This document shows positions 36,218-45,074 of a stretch of DNA of 64,000 nucleotides, piece by piece. Both the position numbers and the translations under genes were made by a program. The notes below the pieces were generated by a model. The model was not told the DNA's origin. It did no database searches and saw only the letters and a program-made list of their open reading frames with translations. The DNA is taken from positions 186,001 to 250,000 of the forward strand of contig NZ_CP072380.1 in the NCBI RefSeq assembly GCF_018128285.1. The letters are read 5' to 3'. This DNA is from Atopobium sp. oral taxon 416 (GTDB taxonomy: Bacteria; Actinomycetota; Coriobacteriia; Coriobacteriales; Atopobiaceae). Position 1 is the first letter of the stretch, and each line of letters starts with the position of its first letter.

Positions 36218-37590
36218 GCAGAGAGCTCAGAGCAGGTGTATCAGGCAATGAGGAAAGGGCCGCTTAGGCCCACCATCCTCAAACAAGCAGCGTTGGCCTG
36301 CCATCCTCTCGAGTCTCGCAGTGGTGCTCTATAACTTCGTCGATGCCTACTAGGTAGGGTAGTTGGATACCTCCGCCTCAGGCGCGATCGGTATCTCCTC
36401 TATAGCGATGGGTACGATCCAGACCATCGATTTTTTATTTTGCGCATCTGATCGGCAACGCGATATCTCGCCACCTCAGTACCGAGGAGAATGAACAGGC
36501 GGGTATGCTAGCCTCAACCGGATTAGGGTGCTCGCTTACGGTTGGGACGATCGTGGCGCTGTTCGGTAATATCTTCATGGAGGCGATCTGTTCGCTTGCC
36601 GGAGCAACTCCCTCGATCCTGCCCTGTGCCAAGGCCCTCATCGGGACCATCTTTTGGGGATGGTCCTGGATGTGCTTTGCGCTGATGCTCAACATGCAGA
36701 TCCGCTTTGAGGGTGAGGGTCTCTCCGCCATACTCGCTATCATGTCAGGTGCCCACATCACGGTATTCTCGAATCCGTCGTCGGTGTTTGGTGCCAACTT
36801 AAGGGTTGTCGGCAGCGCGCTCTCAAACATAGCGTGCCAAGGTATCAGCTTTGTGGCCCTGGTCACGATTATGCAGTGCAACGGGCTTACGCCTTTTCAC
36901 TGGAAGTATGTGCGCCTCTCGAAAGCCTTCTTCCACGGGATCAACCGGGGCGGCGCCCCCCTCTTTTGCCTGTCAGCGTATGTCGGCGGCTGCAGGTGCG
37001 TTGCTCAACAATGCTGCGACAGCCTTTGGGGATGTGGTGGTGATGGCGAGCGTGAATCGGATCACGAGCTTTGCCAACTATCTGCAGAGGGGAATCGGAC
37101 AGGGCTTCCGGTCAGTTTTGGGCTACAACCTGTGAGCCAGAAATTTCAGGTGGACCGAGCAGGATTTTCTTCTCGGTGCATCTGGCGTTCTGTATCGTGC
37201 TTGCAGCCGGTGTTGCTACTGCGATCTTTGTCCCACAGCTGATCTATTTCTTCAGGAATGAAGAAGAGGTCGTGGAAGCCGGGACGCTCACGCTGCGCTT
37301 AACTTCGTTCACGATAGCGCTCAGTGGGGCTTCAATGACAGCGAACTATATGCTGCAGATCTCAGGATACATGTGGATTGCGACCTTTATCGGTACCTGT
37401 CGGTTCGGTCTTGTCTTAGGACTTGTGGCGGTGATCCTCTCCAGCGTCTTCGACCTTTTGGGTGTACAGACCGCCCAGCCAGTCTCCGATATCATCGCCA
37501 CACTCGCCACCTTACTATTGGTGGTGAAGTGTCTGTACGGCTTTGATGCAGAAGAGAAAAAGGATCAGGCAAAGCGGCGCAAGGGAGCAG
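36218..37590 (+). pseudogene. Degraded tandem copy of the MATE exporter
   Basis: Translation in shifting frames parallels the intact MATE gene almost end to end. It reads AESSEQVYQAMRKGP (intact: AKSSEQIYREMTEGP), YNFVDAY then a stop, MLASTGLGCSLTVGTIVALFGN, CFALMLNMQIRFEGEGLSA, WKYVRLSKAFFHGI, and PQLIYFFRNEEEVVEAGTLTLR. At least two in-frame stops in the first 60 codons and several frameshifts make it nonfunctional. Similar protein text but many differences indicate an old duplication, or two related genes one of which has decayed. Confidence 0.88.
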
Positions 37591-37767
37591 GGGGGACCGC
37601 ACGGCGACGCTGCTCAGGCAGCTCTGATCTGCTTTGTGACCACAGTAAGACGAGTTGGCCAGAGGTTCAGTATGGTGGAGTGACTGCAGGGTTTAAGTAT
37701 CCTGTATACGTCGATGGCTATAATGCGGTGTGTCTGATATGAACACAACGATACGGCGTGAAGGGCT

Positions 37768-38919
37768 ATGGCACAAAAGCGCACACGAAAAAGAAAAGGC
37801 CGTAAGAAACGGCAGACCAAAAGACAGCTGAGGCTGTATTCGCGGATACGGTTCATCTGTGCCGCGGTGCTGTTAGCCTCCTGCCCGATCCTGATGGCAC
37901 TGTTTCGGCAGTCGCCGGAGTCCTTCTTTCCCGTCTACCGGGAGGGAACCAAGCAGCTGGCGACCATCCTCGGCGCGATCAATGTCTGGTGCCCGATCGC
38001 GGTCTGGGACTGGCTCATCGCCTATGCGGTGGTGATGGCGTTAGTTACGCTGATCCGTCACCTGTGGAACAAGGAACTGGTCTGTGGATGGGCAAGCTGG
38101 GTGGTGCTCGTCACGAGCATGCTCATTGTCTGTGCCGTTGACGGCTGGGCGCTCAACCATTATGCCCCCACGCTTGCCTCTGAGATGGGCTTTTCAGTCC
38201 AGGAATACTCAACCAACCAACTTGCAGAGACAACCAGTTACTATCTCGATCAGGCCGCGCAGCGGGCGGACTCGGTGCGGCGCGATAAGGATGGAACCCT
38301 GCAGCAGCAGGACTTCTTCCAACTGGCGAAGGCTGCGGGAAGCTCCTACCAGAAGCTCTCAAAACAGTATCCGATCTTCCAGGGGCCGACAACGCCGGTG
38401 AAGGCGCTAATACTGTTTGGGAAACCCCTGCTGTATTCCGGTCACACCGGTATCTACTGGGCTGACTCCGGAGAGGCGAGCGTGCCGATCGATGATGCGA
38501 ACGCAGAGATTGAGTTCGATATGTGCCATGAGGTGGCGCATCGCCTCGGGATCGCCCGCGAGGAAGAGGCCAACTTCGCTTCGTTTGTAGCTTGCACCAC
38601 CAGTGAAGACGACCACTTTGTCTACTCCGGCTACTTCAGCGCATTCAACTACTGCTTCAATGCGCTGTGTAGGGAGGATCCTAATCTCGCACAGCAGGTT
38701 ATGCAGACAGCGTTGGAACAGAACGAAGACGGGGTCATGCTTGTCGTGCACGACCGGCAGGAGACCCAGAAGCACTACCAACAGTTTCAAGGGCCCTTTG
38801 AAAACGTAGGGACGACCGTCAACGATTCCTATCTCTCAAGTTTTGGCGAGCGGGGCGGTATCCGCTCCTATGGGCTCGTCGTCGATGATCTGATCGCATG
38901 GCACGAAGCAGGAAACTAA
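37768..38919 (+). CDS. DUF3810-like membrane protein with HExxH motif
   Basis: Protein of 383 residues. A strongly basic N-terminus (about 25 residues) is followed by three hydrophobic segments (roughly 30-48, 70-95, 108-128), then an extracytoplasmic or cytoplasmic domain containing CHEVAHRLGIAREEEANF near 250. The HExxH with downstream glutamate in EEEANF looks like a gluzincin-type zinc site and matches DUF3810 proteins as I remember them. That suggests a membrane-anchored metallopeptidase, though no substrate is known to me. It stands alone between two decayed regions and looks intact. Confidence 0.75.
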   Translation: MAQKRTRKRKGRKKRQTKRQLRLYSRIRFICAAVLLASCPILMALFRQSPESFFPVYREGTKQLATILGAINVWCPIAVWDWLIAYAVVMALVTLIRHLWNKELVCGWASWVVLVTSMLIVCAVDGWALNHYAPTLASEMGFSVQEYSTNQLAETTSYYLDQAAQRADSVRRDKDGTLQQQDFFQLAKAAGSSYQKLSKQYPIFQGPTTPVKALILFGKPLLYSGHTGIYWADSGEASVPIDDANAEIEFDMCHEVAHRLGIAREEEANFASFVACTTSEDDHFVYSGYFSAFNYCFNALCREDPNLAQQVMQTALEQNEDGVMLVVHDRQETQKHYQQFQGPFENVGTTVNDSYLSSFGERGGIRSYGLVVDDLIAWHEAGN

Positions 38920-38994
38920 ATTCTTGCACAGACTTCTTACCTGTAAGTATCCCATGCATTTTGGAGTGGCAACGGGAATCCGTACCTGTCTTAC

Positions 38995-39885
38995 CTAAGC
39001 CGCAAGCCCTAGGCTGCGCCTGTATTGGAGCGAGCTCATGCTCCCAAGTGACCTCTTCTGGCGCTTTTCGTTGTGCCAGACGATATATCCGTCCATCTTC
39101 ACCCCCAGCTCATCCAGCGTCGCGGCAGACCAGTTCCTGCCGTAGAGCATCTCGTTTTCCATCGTCTCGAAGAAGCCCTCCTAGCAGGCGTTGTCAGAAG
39201 AGCAACGCTTGTACGACTGGGAGCAAGTAATTCTGGCCTTCTTACAGATGGCTATCCACTTCTGGCCAGCGCTAGTGGCAACTACAGTCTAAGTGGATCA
39301 CCAGATGCCTGCGCTCTTGCTTGGTGGTGGTAAGCGCCGAGCCAAGCATGAAGTTGGCCATATCCGCATCAGATAAAGTAGAGGACGTCCAGCTTACAGT
39401 TGCCGCAGTCGAGGATAGGGCTCAGGCAGAGCTTGCCGGCAGGTATCTCAAACTGCGTGACGCCTGAGAGTCACAAGGAAGTTGGGAAGGCCTGCCGCAA
39501 AGTCTTGCCTCACCCTGTTGTTGGGATGCGCCGATATCTCACCCTCCTGCGAGCTGTAGCCGCACTTCTTCTTGGGCGTGCCCCGGGACATCAGGCCTTC
39601 CTTACCCATGATGCGCGCCACCCTCCACTCACCTATGGCGTGGCCTTGTGCCTTCAGCTCGTCGCTTACGCGCCTGCCCTACATGTCGTCGGCTCGCAGC
39701 GAAGCCGGCGTAGACGAGCTCGCAGGCCTTACCATCTCGGCTACCGGCTGGAGTGGCGCCTAGCTGGTAGTGGTAGCTCGAAGTGGGAAGCGAAAGGGCA
39801 CACAGCAGCTCAAGAGAGCCTCCACTTCGGACACAGGCTATCGCTCAGCAGCGTCTTCTCCCTGTTCGTCAGCTCATTTTTTGGG
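38995..39885 (-). pseudogene. IS3-family transposase remnant
   Basis: Minus-strand text matches IS3-family transposases. In order it shows LTNREKTLL, VARIMGKEGLMSRG, a DNA-binding/core part around KKKCGYSS, then the end SSDNAC-stop-EGFFETMENEMLYGR, MDGYIVWHNEKR and SLGSMSSLQYRRSLGLA with a final stop at 38995. An in-frame TAG interrupts DNAC/EGFF and several frameshifts occur, so the element is dead. Terminal inverted repeats were not found. Its upstream edge abuts the ABC exporter fragment at about 39890, suggesting it inserted there. Confidence 0.82.
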
Positions 39886-39891
39886 GCTATC

Positions 39892-40060
39892 ATGGAGAAT
39901 CGGACGAGCTTCGCAATCGCGCACCGCCTCTCAACGATCATCGATGTGGATCTCATCCTCGCTATGGGCCATAGCACCATCATCGAGCAGAGAGCCCACA
40001 GGGAGCTTCCCGCTAAGGGCGGCGCGGAGCTTTACCGCAGCCAGTTTGCATACAGCAAGC
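39892..40060 (+). pseudogene. C-terminal fragment of an ABC exporter ATPase
   Basis: About 56 codons encode RTSFAIAHRLSTIIDVDLILAM followed by a tail ending ELYRSQFA. This is the H-loop to C-terminus of an ABC multidrug/lipid exporter nucleotide-binding domain (IAHRLST is diagnostic). No Walker A, signature motif or membrane domain remains upstream, where the IS3 remnant lies. It is a leftover of a disrupted exporter gene. Confidence 0.78.
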
Positions 40061-40188
40061 AAACAACCACTACGCGTTGCAGGCACCTGGCCTCTGGTCG
40101 GGTGCTTTTTGAACCCGGGACACAGTGGATCTGTGCCTGCGTGCTATGATACGGACGCACTCAAACGCGCGAGCATAGGGAAGAGCCT

Positions 40189-41106
40189 GTGAGCACCGAA
40201 ACGACGGGAACCGATAAACGACTTCAACGTGAGCGGCGTGTCAGCCGAGGGATCATCTGTACACTTCTGGGTGGGACCCTTTGGGGCCTCAATGGGGTCA
40301 TATCGAAGATCCTGATGGATACCTATGCGGTCGATCCGTTGTGGCTCACCTTTATGCGTGAACTCGGTTCCTGTTGGTTCTTTATCGCGGCAGCGGCGCT
40401 GACCGATCGGAAGCGTCTTTCAAGCGCTGTTCACAGTGCACGGGCACTGCTCACGATTATGCTAGTCGGCGTCGTCGCGCTGCTCTTCTCCAATGTGTCC
40501 TACATCGAGGCGGTGAGTTGGACCAATCCTGCTACCGCGACCGTGATGCAGAGTTTGGGGATGGTCGGCGTTCTGGTCTACATCTGCTCAGTGTCGAAAC
40601 GTGCTCCTCGTCGCCGTGAGGTCCTCGGAATCCTTCTCGCCTTGATCGGTACCTATCTGGTGGCGACGGGAGGCAATCCCGGAGAGTTGAACCTGCCGGT
40701 CGGCGGCTTCATCTGGGGCCTGCTCTGTGCCGCCGCCAGCGCATGCTTAGCGATCGTGCCGACAAAAGCCCTCAACAAGTGGGGCTCCTTCGTCGTGAAC
40801 GGCTTCGGGTTCCTCTTCTCGGCGATCCTTTTGGGCCTCTTCATCCATCCTTGGACCAATGTACCGGCGCTTGACCTCCACGCAATTCTGCTTCTGATCG
40901 CAATCATTGTCCTCGGATCCTTTGGGGCTTATGCACTCTACCTGCAGGGCATAAAGGACGCCGGGTCACTCAAGGCAAGCCTGCTCGGCACGATTGAGCC
41001 GGTAGTCTCTACGATCGGCACCGTGCTTCTTCTGGGCTATCACTTCTCACTGGCGGACATCCTCGGCTTTGCTCTCATTATCATTATGGTCTACCTCACC
41101 GCGTAG
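40189..41106 (+). CDS. EamA/DMT-superfamily permease
   Basis: Membrane transporter of 305 residues with about ten hydrophobic segments in two EamA repeats. Characteristic features are LGGTLWGLNGVISK in helix 1 and SYIEAVSWTNPATATVMQSL in the first repeat, and LGSFGAYALYLQGIKDAGSLKAS with LLGTIEPVVSTIGTVLLL in the second. Such proteins export amino acids, nucleotides or other metabolites; the substrate cannot be read here. The start is GTG at 40189 with an AGGGA site upstream. It is transcribed alone and lies convergent with the 41198 gene. Confidence 0.9.
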   Translation: MSTETTGTDKRLQRERRVSRGIICTLLGGTLWGLNGVISKILMDTYAVDPLWLTFMRELGSCWFFIAAAALTDRKRLSSAVHSARALLTIMLVGVVALLFSNVSYIEAVSWTNPATATVMQSLGMVGVLVYICSVSKRAPRRREVLGILLALIGTYLVATGGNPGELNLPVGGFIWGLLCAAASACLAIVPTKALNKWGSFVVNGFGFLFSAILLGLFIHPWTNVPALDLHAILLLIAIIVLGSFGAYALYLQGIKDAGSLKASLLGTIEPVVSTIGTVLLLGYHFSLADILGFALIIIMVYLTA

Positions 41107-41137
41107 CAATCCTGCCTCGAGGCACGTGTACGGTAAC

Positions 41138-41171
41138 GAAAAAGCCGCATCGGCACTCTTGTCGATGCGGC
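41138..41171 (-). terminator. Intrinsic terminator of the DUF1858-like gene
   Basis: GCCGCATCG and CGATGCGGC form a perfect 9-pair stem; on the minus strand a run of six Ts follows, directly after the 41198-41659 gene. It may also stop the convergent EamA transcript. Confidence 0.85.
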
Positions 41172-41197
41172 CTGGAATGTACGCGGTTTGGAACCAA

Positions 41198-41659
41198 TCA
41201 GTTGTCTGCCTGTTTGGGATTCTTGGGGAGCTTGCCCTCATCCCGGGCAATACGGATCGCATCCTCCATGTGGAGGTACAGCGTATCCGGGGATGTATTG
41301 TGGGCAAGGGCGTCCTGGGAGCACATATCCGGTTTTGAAAAATCCGGCTCGGGGAGTGGGTTTCCCTCATGGTCCACACCGAACACTCTCGCGACCAGAT
41401 CTGGCAGCGGATTGAAGGCGGGCGCATCCTGGTCCATATCGCCTGAATAGCCCTCAACGGTGTAGCCGGCAGCTTCCAGCGCCATAGCGATGATCGGGAT
41501 ACCGATACCGAGTTCGTGGGCGAGCTCCGGCAGCGTCTTGGAGGTGTCGGGGATCGTGATATCGAGCTCTGAGAGGGTGTCCTTCAGTTCAGGGTTAGAA
41601 GCCAAAAGCTCAGAGATTGGCTTCGTGATGTCCAGTGTCTTGGTTGTTTCAGCAGCCAT
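41198..41659 (-). CDS. DUF1858-like small protein
   Basis: Soluble acidic protein of 153 residues. Residues 8-60 (TLDITKPISELLASNPELKD and LGIGIPIIAMALEAAGY) resemble the small helical DUF1858/ScdA N-terminal domain found with hybrid-cluster and di-iron repair proteins. The C-terminal half (60-153) has no family I recognise. I start it at 41659, which has AAAGGGG a few bases upstream; a longer in-frame start at 41695 is less likely. No signal peptide or membrane segment. The assignment to DUF1858 is by resemblance only. Confidence 0.65.
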   Translation of the reverse strand: MAAETTKTLDITKPISELLASNPELKDTLSELDITIPDTSKTLPELAHELGIGIPIIAMALEAAGYTVEGYSGDMDQDAPAFNPLPDLVARVFGVDHEGNPLPEPDFSKPDMCSQDALAHNTSPDTLYLHMEDAIRIARDEGKLPKNPKQADN

Positions 41660-41800
41660 ACGGCCCCTTTTCGTCTTCGCGTTCAAGTGGAGCAACGGTA
41701 CCTATCACAGCAGTAAAAGAATAGCCTATCTAAGACAAATTCTCAATAATTTCTCAAAAACTGTATTAGACTCATAGTAAATACTGAAGAGAGGTTTGAT

Positions 41801-42615
41801 ATGAATTTTCAAACAAATACTACAGCTCGTGGTGATAAAGCTTCAGAGAGACCGAAAAAGCAACCAAACGCCTACCAAACTGAAAAAGTGCAGGTGCCGG
41901 GGGTAAGCAGCTCTACATCAGAGGCCCCATCCTCTTGCGGGGCGAGACGGCGCCTGAGCAGACTTCCTCACAGAAGTTCCTCGTAGCGCACAAGAACACA
42001 GACTGGCAGCATGAGGACCCACGGAGGGCCGGGCAGACAGAGTCTGTGGGTGACTTCGATGCACTCGCGAACCTCGGGCCTGCGATCGCCTGCTTTGGCT
42101 TTGCCCGGACTCCGCAGAGTTCGCCCTACTACAGGCAGGCGCAGGAGGCAGGCGTCAAACTTGGGCAGCACTGCGGCGATCACCGGCGGTGGCCCCGGCA
42201 TTATGGAGGCCGCAAACCATGGGGCCTACGATGCGGGAGGTGTCTCAGTCGGCTTGGGGATCGAGCTGCCCCACGAGGAAGCGCTCAACTAGCGGGCCAA
42301 TGTGGGTATGGTGTTCTGGTACTTCTTCGTGCGGAAGACCACATTCGTCAAATACTTCCCAGGCGCCCTGATCTTCCCGGGAGGCTTTGGGACCTTCGGT
42401 GGGATGGTTGAGTTCGTGACGCTGATTCAGACGCATGAGACCGGCTATGCCCTGCTTGTGCTGATTGGGCGTGACTGTTGGACCGGCTGGTTGAGTGGCT
42501 GCGCAATACAGTTGCCCAGGCGGGCGATATCTCTAAAGAGGAGCTTGACCAGCTGATCGTGGCAGACGATATCGAACAGGCGATCTCTATCGCTACCGGC
42601 AGCCAACGTGATTAG
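41801..42615 (+). pseudogene. Broken LOG-family (TIGR00730) gene
   Basis: Starts with an intact ribosome site (GAGAGG) and ATG but is interrupted by frameshifts and an in-frame TAG after PHEEALN. Pieces read in order: [87 protein letters not shown], and LDQLIVADDIEQAISIA at the end. These are the [11 protein letters not shown] and PGGFGT motifs of the LOG/lysine-decarboxylase-like family, nucleotide phosphoribohydrolases of about 270 residues. The active glutamate of the usual PGGFGTLEE is altered too. Confidence 0.85.
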
Positions 42616-42693
42616 TTCCTTTACAGCTCTATTTCAGGACAGGCGTGCACGCTTGCGCCGCCTGTGAAGTTCGTGTATGCTCTACTGCACAGC

Positions 42694-42713
42694 TACTTTA
42701 CTAGACTAAAGTA
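42694..42713. promoter_or_regulatory. Inverted repeat upstream of the amino-acid ABC transporter
   Basis: TACTTTACTAGACTAAAGTA has perfect 7-base arms and contains TAGACT, a possible -10. It resembles the palindrome ahead of the fabT-like gene (17061), which also contains TAGACTAAA. It lies 46 bp before the binding-protein start. Confidence 0.5.
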
Positions 42714-42759
42714 CTACAGACAGCGATTGCAGAGGCGATCTTCGAAGGGGGTACGAGCC

Positions 42760-43620
42760 ATGTCTTCAATGAGTCGTCGTCAATTTCTTTCACTTTCCGG
42801 CAGTGCGGTAGGCTGCGTGGCGCTTTTTTCGCTCGCAGGCTGTGGCGGCTCCTCGAGCTCCACGGCGGATGCAGGCTCAGGCAGCTCTGTTGCATTCACC
42901 GGCCCCTTCGTGCTCGGGTTTGACCAGGAGTTCCCGCCCTATGGCTACATCGGGGACGGCGGACAGATTACTGGCTTCGATATCGACCTGGCTCAGGCGG
43001 TCTGTGATAAGGAAGGCTGGGAGTTCCAGCCGACCCCAATCAACTGGGACGCTAAAGACGCAATGCTCAACTCTGGCCAGATCACCTGCATTTGGAACGG
43101 TTTTACGATCGAGGGGCGTGAGGATGACTACACCTTCACGGATCCCTACATGGAGAACCGCCAGGTGATTGTCACGAGCGCTGACTCCGATATCAATTCA
43201 CTCGCGGATCTGGCCGGCAAGAACGTCTGTACTCAGACCGACTCGGCGGCCTACTACCTCCTGACCGAAGGGGGAGACCAGGCGGATCTGGGCGCCAGCT
43301 TCGCCAAGCTCGATACGATGGGCGACTACAATACCGCGTTCATGATGTTGCGGCAGGGAACCTACGACGCCCTGGCGGTTGACTACCCGGTCGCGGTCTT
43401 CAATATCGGCGGCTCAAAGGGCTTCAAGATCTTAGACGAGCCCCTCAACTCCGAGCACTTTGCGGTGGGCTTCCAGAAGGGCAACGACTCCTTGGCACAC
43501 ACCGTTGAGGCTGACCTGCAGCAGCTCGATTCCGAAGGTAAGGTTGAGGAGATCTGCAACAAGTACGCGGACCAGGGCGTCTCATACACCGCCTGGTGCC
43601 TGCCAAAGGTCTCCAATTAG
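42760..43620 (+). CDS. Amino-acid ABC transporter substrate-binding lipoprotein
   Basis: Family 3 extracellular solute-binding protein of 286 residues. The N-terminus MSSMSRRQFLSLSG begins with a twin-arginine-like RRQFL followed by a hydrophobic stretch and the lipobox LAGC, so it is probably an exported lipoprotein, possibly via Tat. The mature domain shows FDQEFPPYGYIG and ITGFDIDLAQAVCDKEGWEF typical of polar amino-acid receptors, and the TDPYMENRQVIV hinge. I start it at 42760 with GAAGGGGG upstream. It heads an operon with permease and ATPase; the exact amino acid is not predictable. Confidence 0.93.
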   Translation: MSSMSRRQFLSLSGSAVGCVALFSLAGCGGSSSSTADAGSGSSVAFTGPFVLGFDQEFPPYGYIGDGGQITGFDIDLAQAVCDKEGWEFQPTPINWDAKDAMLNSGQITCIWNGFTIEGREDDYTFTDPYMENRQVIVTSADSDINSLADLAGKNVCTQTDSAAYYLLTEGGDQADLGASFAKLDTMGDYNTAFMMLRQGTYDALAVDYPVAVFNIGGSKGFKILDEPLNSEHFAVGFQKGNDSLAHTVEADLQQLDSEGKVEEICNKYADQGVSYTAWCLPKVSN

Positions 43621-43651
43621 TATGTGTGAACGATAAGGAGAGGGTGTAAGC

Positions 43652-44305
43652 GTGAGTATATCCACCATGGTTCCGATGCTGGCGCAAGGTTTCCTTGTGA
43701 CCCTCGAGATCTTTGGGCTGACGCTCTTAGGTTCGATTCCGCTCGGCATTCTGGTCGCAATGGGCAGGCTCTCCAAGTGCAAGCTGCTTTCGGTGGTCCT
43801 GGGTATCTACATCTCGCTGATGCGCGGAACGCCGCTGATGCTGCAGATGTTCGCGGTCTTCTTCCTGCCATATTACGGCTTTGGGATTGTGACCGGCCCG
43901 AACTACATGTTTGTGGCCTGCATCATCGCCTTTATCGTGAACTATGCCGCTTACTTTGCCGAGATCTATCGCGCCGGTATCCAGTCGATCCCCCGCGGCC
44001 AGTATGAGGCCGCTGAGGTCTTGGGTTACCGCCCCTCACAGACCTTCTTCCATATTATCCTGCCCCAGATGTTCAAGAACATCCTGCCGGCGATGGGCAA
44101 CGAGATTGTGACCCTGGTAAAGGACACCTCACTGGCCTTCTCGATTGGCGTTGCGGAGATGTTCACCGTGGGTCGTGCCCTGGTGGCAAGCCAGCGTACC
44201 ATGGTCCCTTTTGTGATCGCGGCGATCTTCTACTGGGTTACCTGCCTCTTGATCGAATTTATTCTGCGTCGGATTGAAAACAACTTGGATTACTACCATG
44301 ACTGA
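43652..44305 (+). CDS. Amino-acid ABC transporter permease
   Basis: HisM/GlnP-type permease of 217 residues with about five membrane helices. It begins with GTG at 43652 (AAGGAGAGG upstream) and shows LTLLGSIPLGILVA, SLMRGTPLMLQMF, and the EAA loop YEAAEVLGYRPSQTFFHIILPQ that contacts the ATPase. It lies 31 bp after the binding protein gene and overlaps the ATPase gene by 8 bp. Confidence 0.95.
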   Translation: MSISTMVPMLAQGFLVTLEIFGLTLLGSIPLGILVAMGRLSKCKLLSVVLGIYISLMRGTPLMLQMFAVFFLPYYGFGIVTGPNYMFVACIIAFIVNYAAYFAEIYRAGIQSIPRGQYEAAEVLGYRPSQTFFHIILPQMFKNILPAMGNEIVTLVKDTSLAFSIGVAEMFTVGRALVASQRTMVPFVIAAIFYWVTCLLIEFILRRIENNLDYYHD

Positions 44306-45074
44306 GGATACTACGTGCGCGGTGAGCTTCACCGGGGCCTATAAGTCCTTCGGCTCCAAAGAGGTTTTGCACGGACTGAATTTCCATATCGAGAGAGGTG
44401 AGGTCGTCTCGCTGATCGGCCCTTCAGGCGCCGGCAAGTCGACGACCCTGCGCTGCCTCACACTTCTCGAGCGTCTGGACCGCGGGCGCATCGCCTACGG
44501 GGATACGGTCGTGTGCGACAACGAGGGTTCAAAAGGTGCAGTCTATGACAGGACGGCTGAGCAGGCGGCGCGTATGCACTTCGGTCTTGTCTTTCAGGGC
44601 TACAACCTCTTCCCGCATCGCACGGTCCTTCAGAATGTCTGTGATGCGCCGGTTGTGGTGCAGAAGCGGGATGAGGAAGAGGTGCAAAAACAAGGGAAAG
44701 AGCTGCTTGAGCGACTCGATCTGAAAGAGCAGGAGAACATGGTCCCCTGTGAGCTCTCCGACGGCCAGCAGCAGCGTGTGGCGATCGCGCGGGCCCTCTG
44801 CATGAACCCCGATGTGATGTATTTCGATGAGGCGACAAGTGCCCTCGATCCGAAACTGACCTGGGATATGCGCGATCTGATCCGCCAGCTGGCGCAGCAG
44901 GGGATGGCCGTGGGGATCGTCACGCACGAGATGGACTTTGCCGAGACGGTCAGTGACCGCATCTGTCTTCTGATCGGCGGAGAGATCATCGAAGAGGGTA
45001 GCCCGCAATCCATTGTAAAGAGCGCCACAGACCCGCGCACCCAAGCCTTCTTAAGCTTCGCGAATAAGGCATGA
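44298..45074 (+). CDS. Amino-acid ABC transporter ATP-binding protein
   Basis: GlnQ/HisP-type ATPase of 258 residues. Walker A is GPSGAGKST near 40; the signature is LSDGQQQRVAIARAL rather than LSGGQ, and Walker B reads FDEATSALDP instead of DEPTSALDP. The H-loop is VTHEMDFA. The start at 44298 overlaps the permease stop; an earlier frame would begin inside the permease. Its stop overlaps the start of the GIY-YIG gene, so all four genes are likely cotranscribed. Confidence 0.95.
   Translation: MTEDTTCAVSFTGAYKSFGSKEVLHGLNFHIERGEVVSLIGPSGAGKSTTLRCLTLLERLDRGRIAYGDTVVCDNEGSKGAVYDRTAEQAARMHFGLVFQGYNLFPHRTVLQNVCDAPVVVQKRDEEEVQKQGKELLERLDLKEQENMVPCELSDGQQQRVAIARALCMNPDVMYFDEATSALDPKLTWDMRDLIRQLAQQGMAVGIVTHEMDFAETVSDRICLLIGGEIIEEGSPQSIVKSATDPRTQAFLSFANKA

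Noticed and set aside
37591-37742. C-terminal tail of the last frame in the MATE pseudogene
   Set aside because: Beyond about 37590 the frame no longer resembles MATE proteins and is just read-through.
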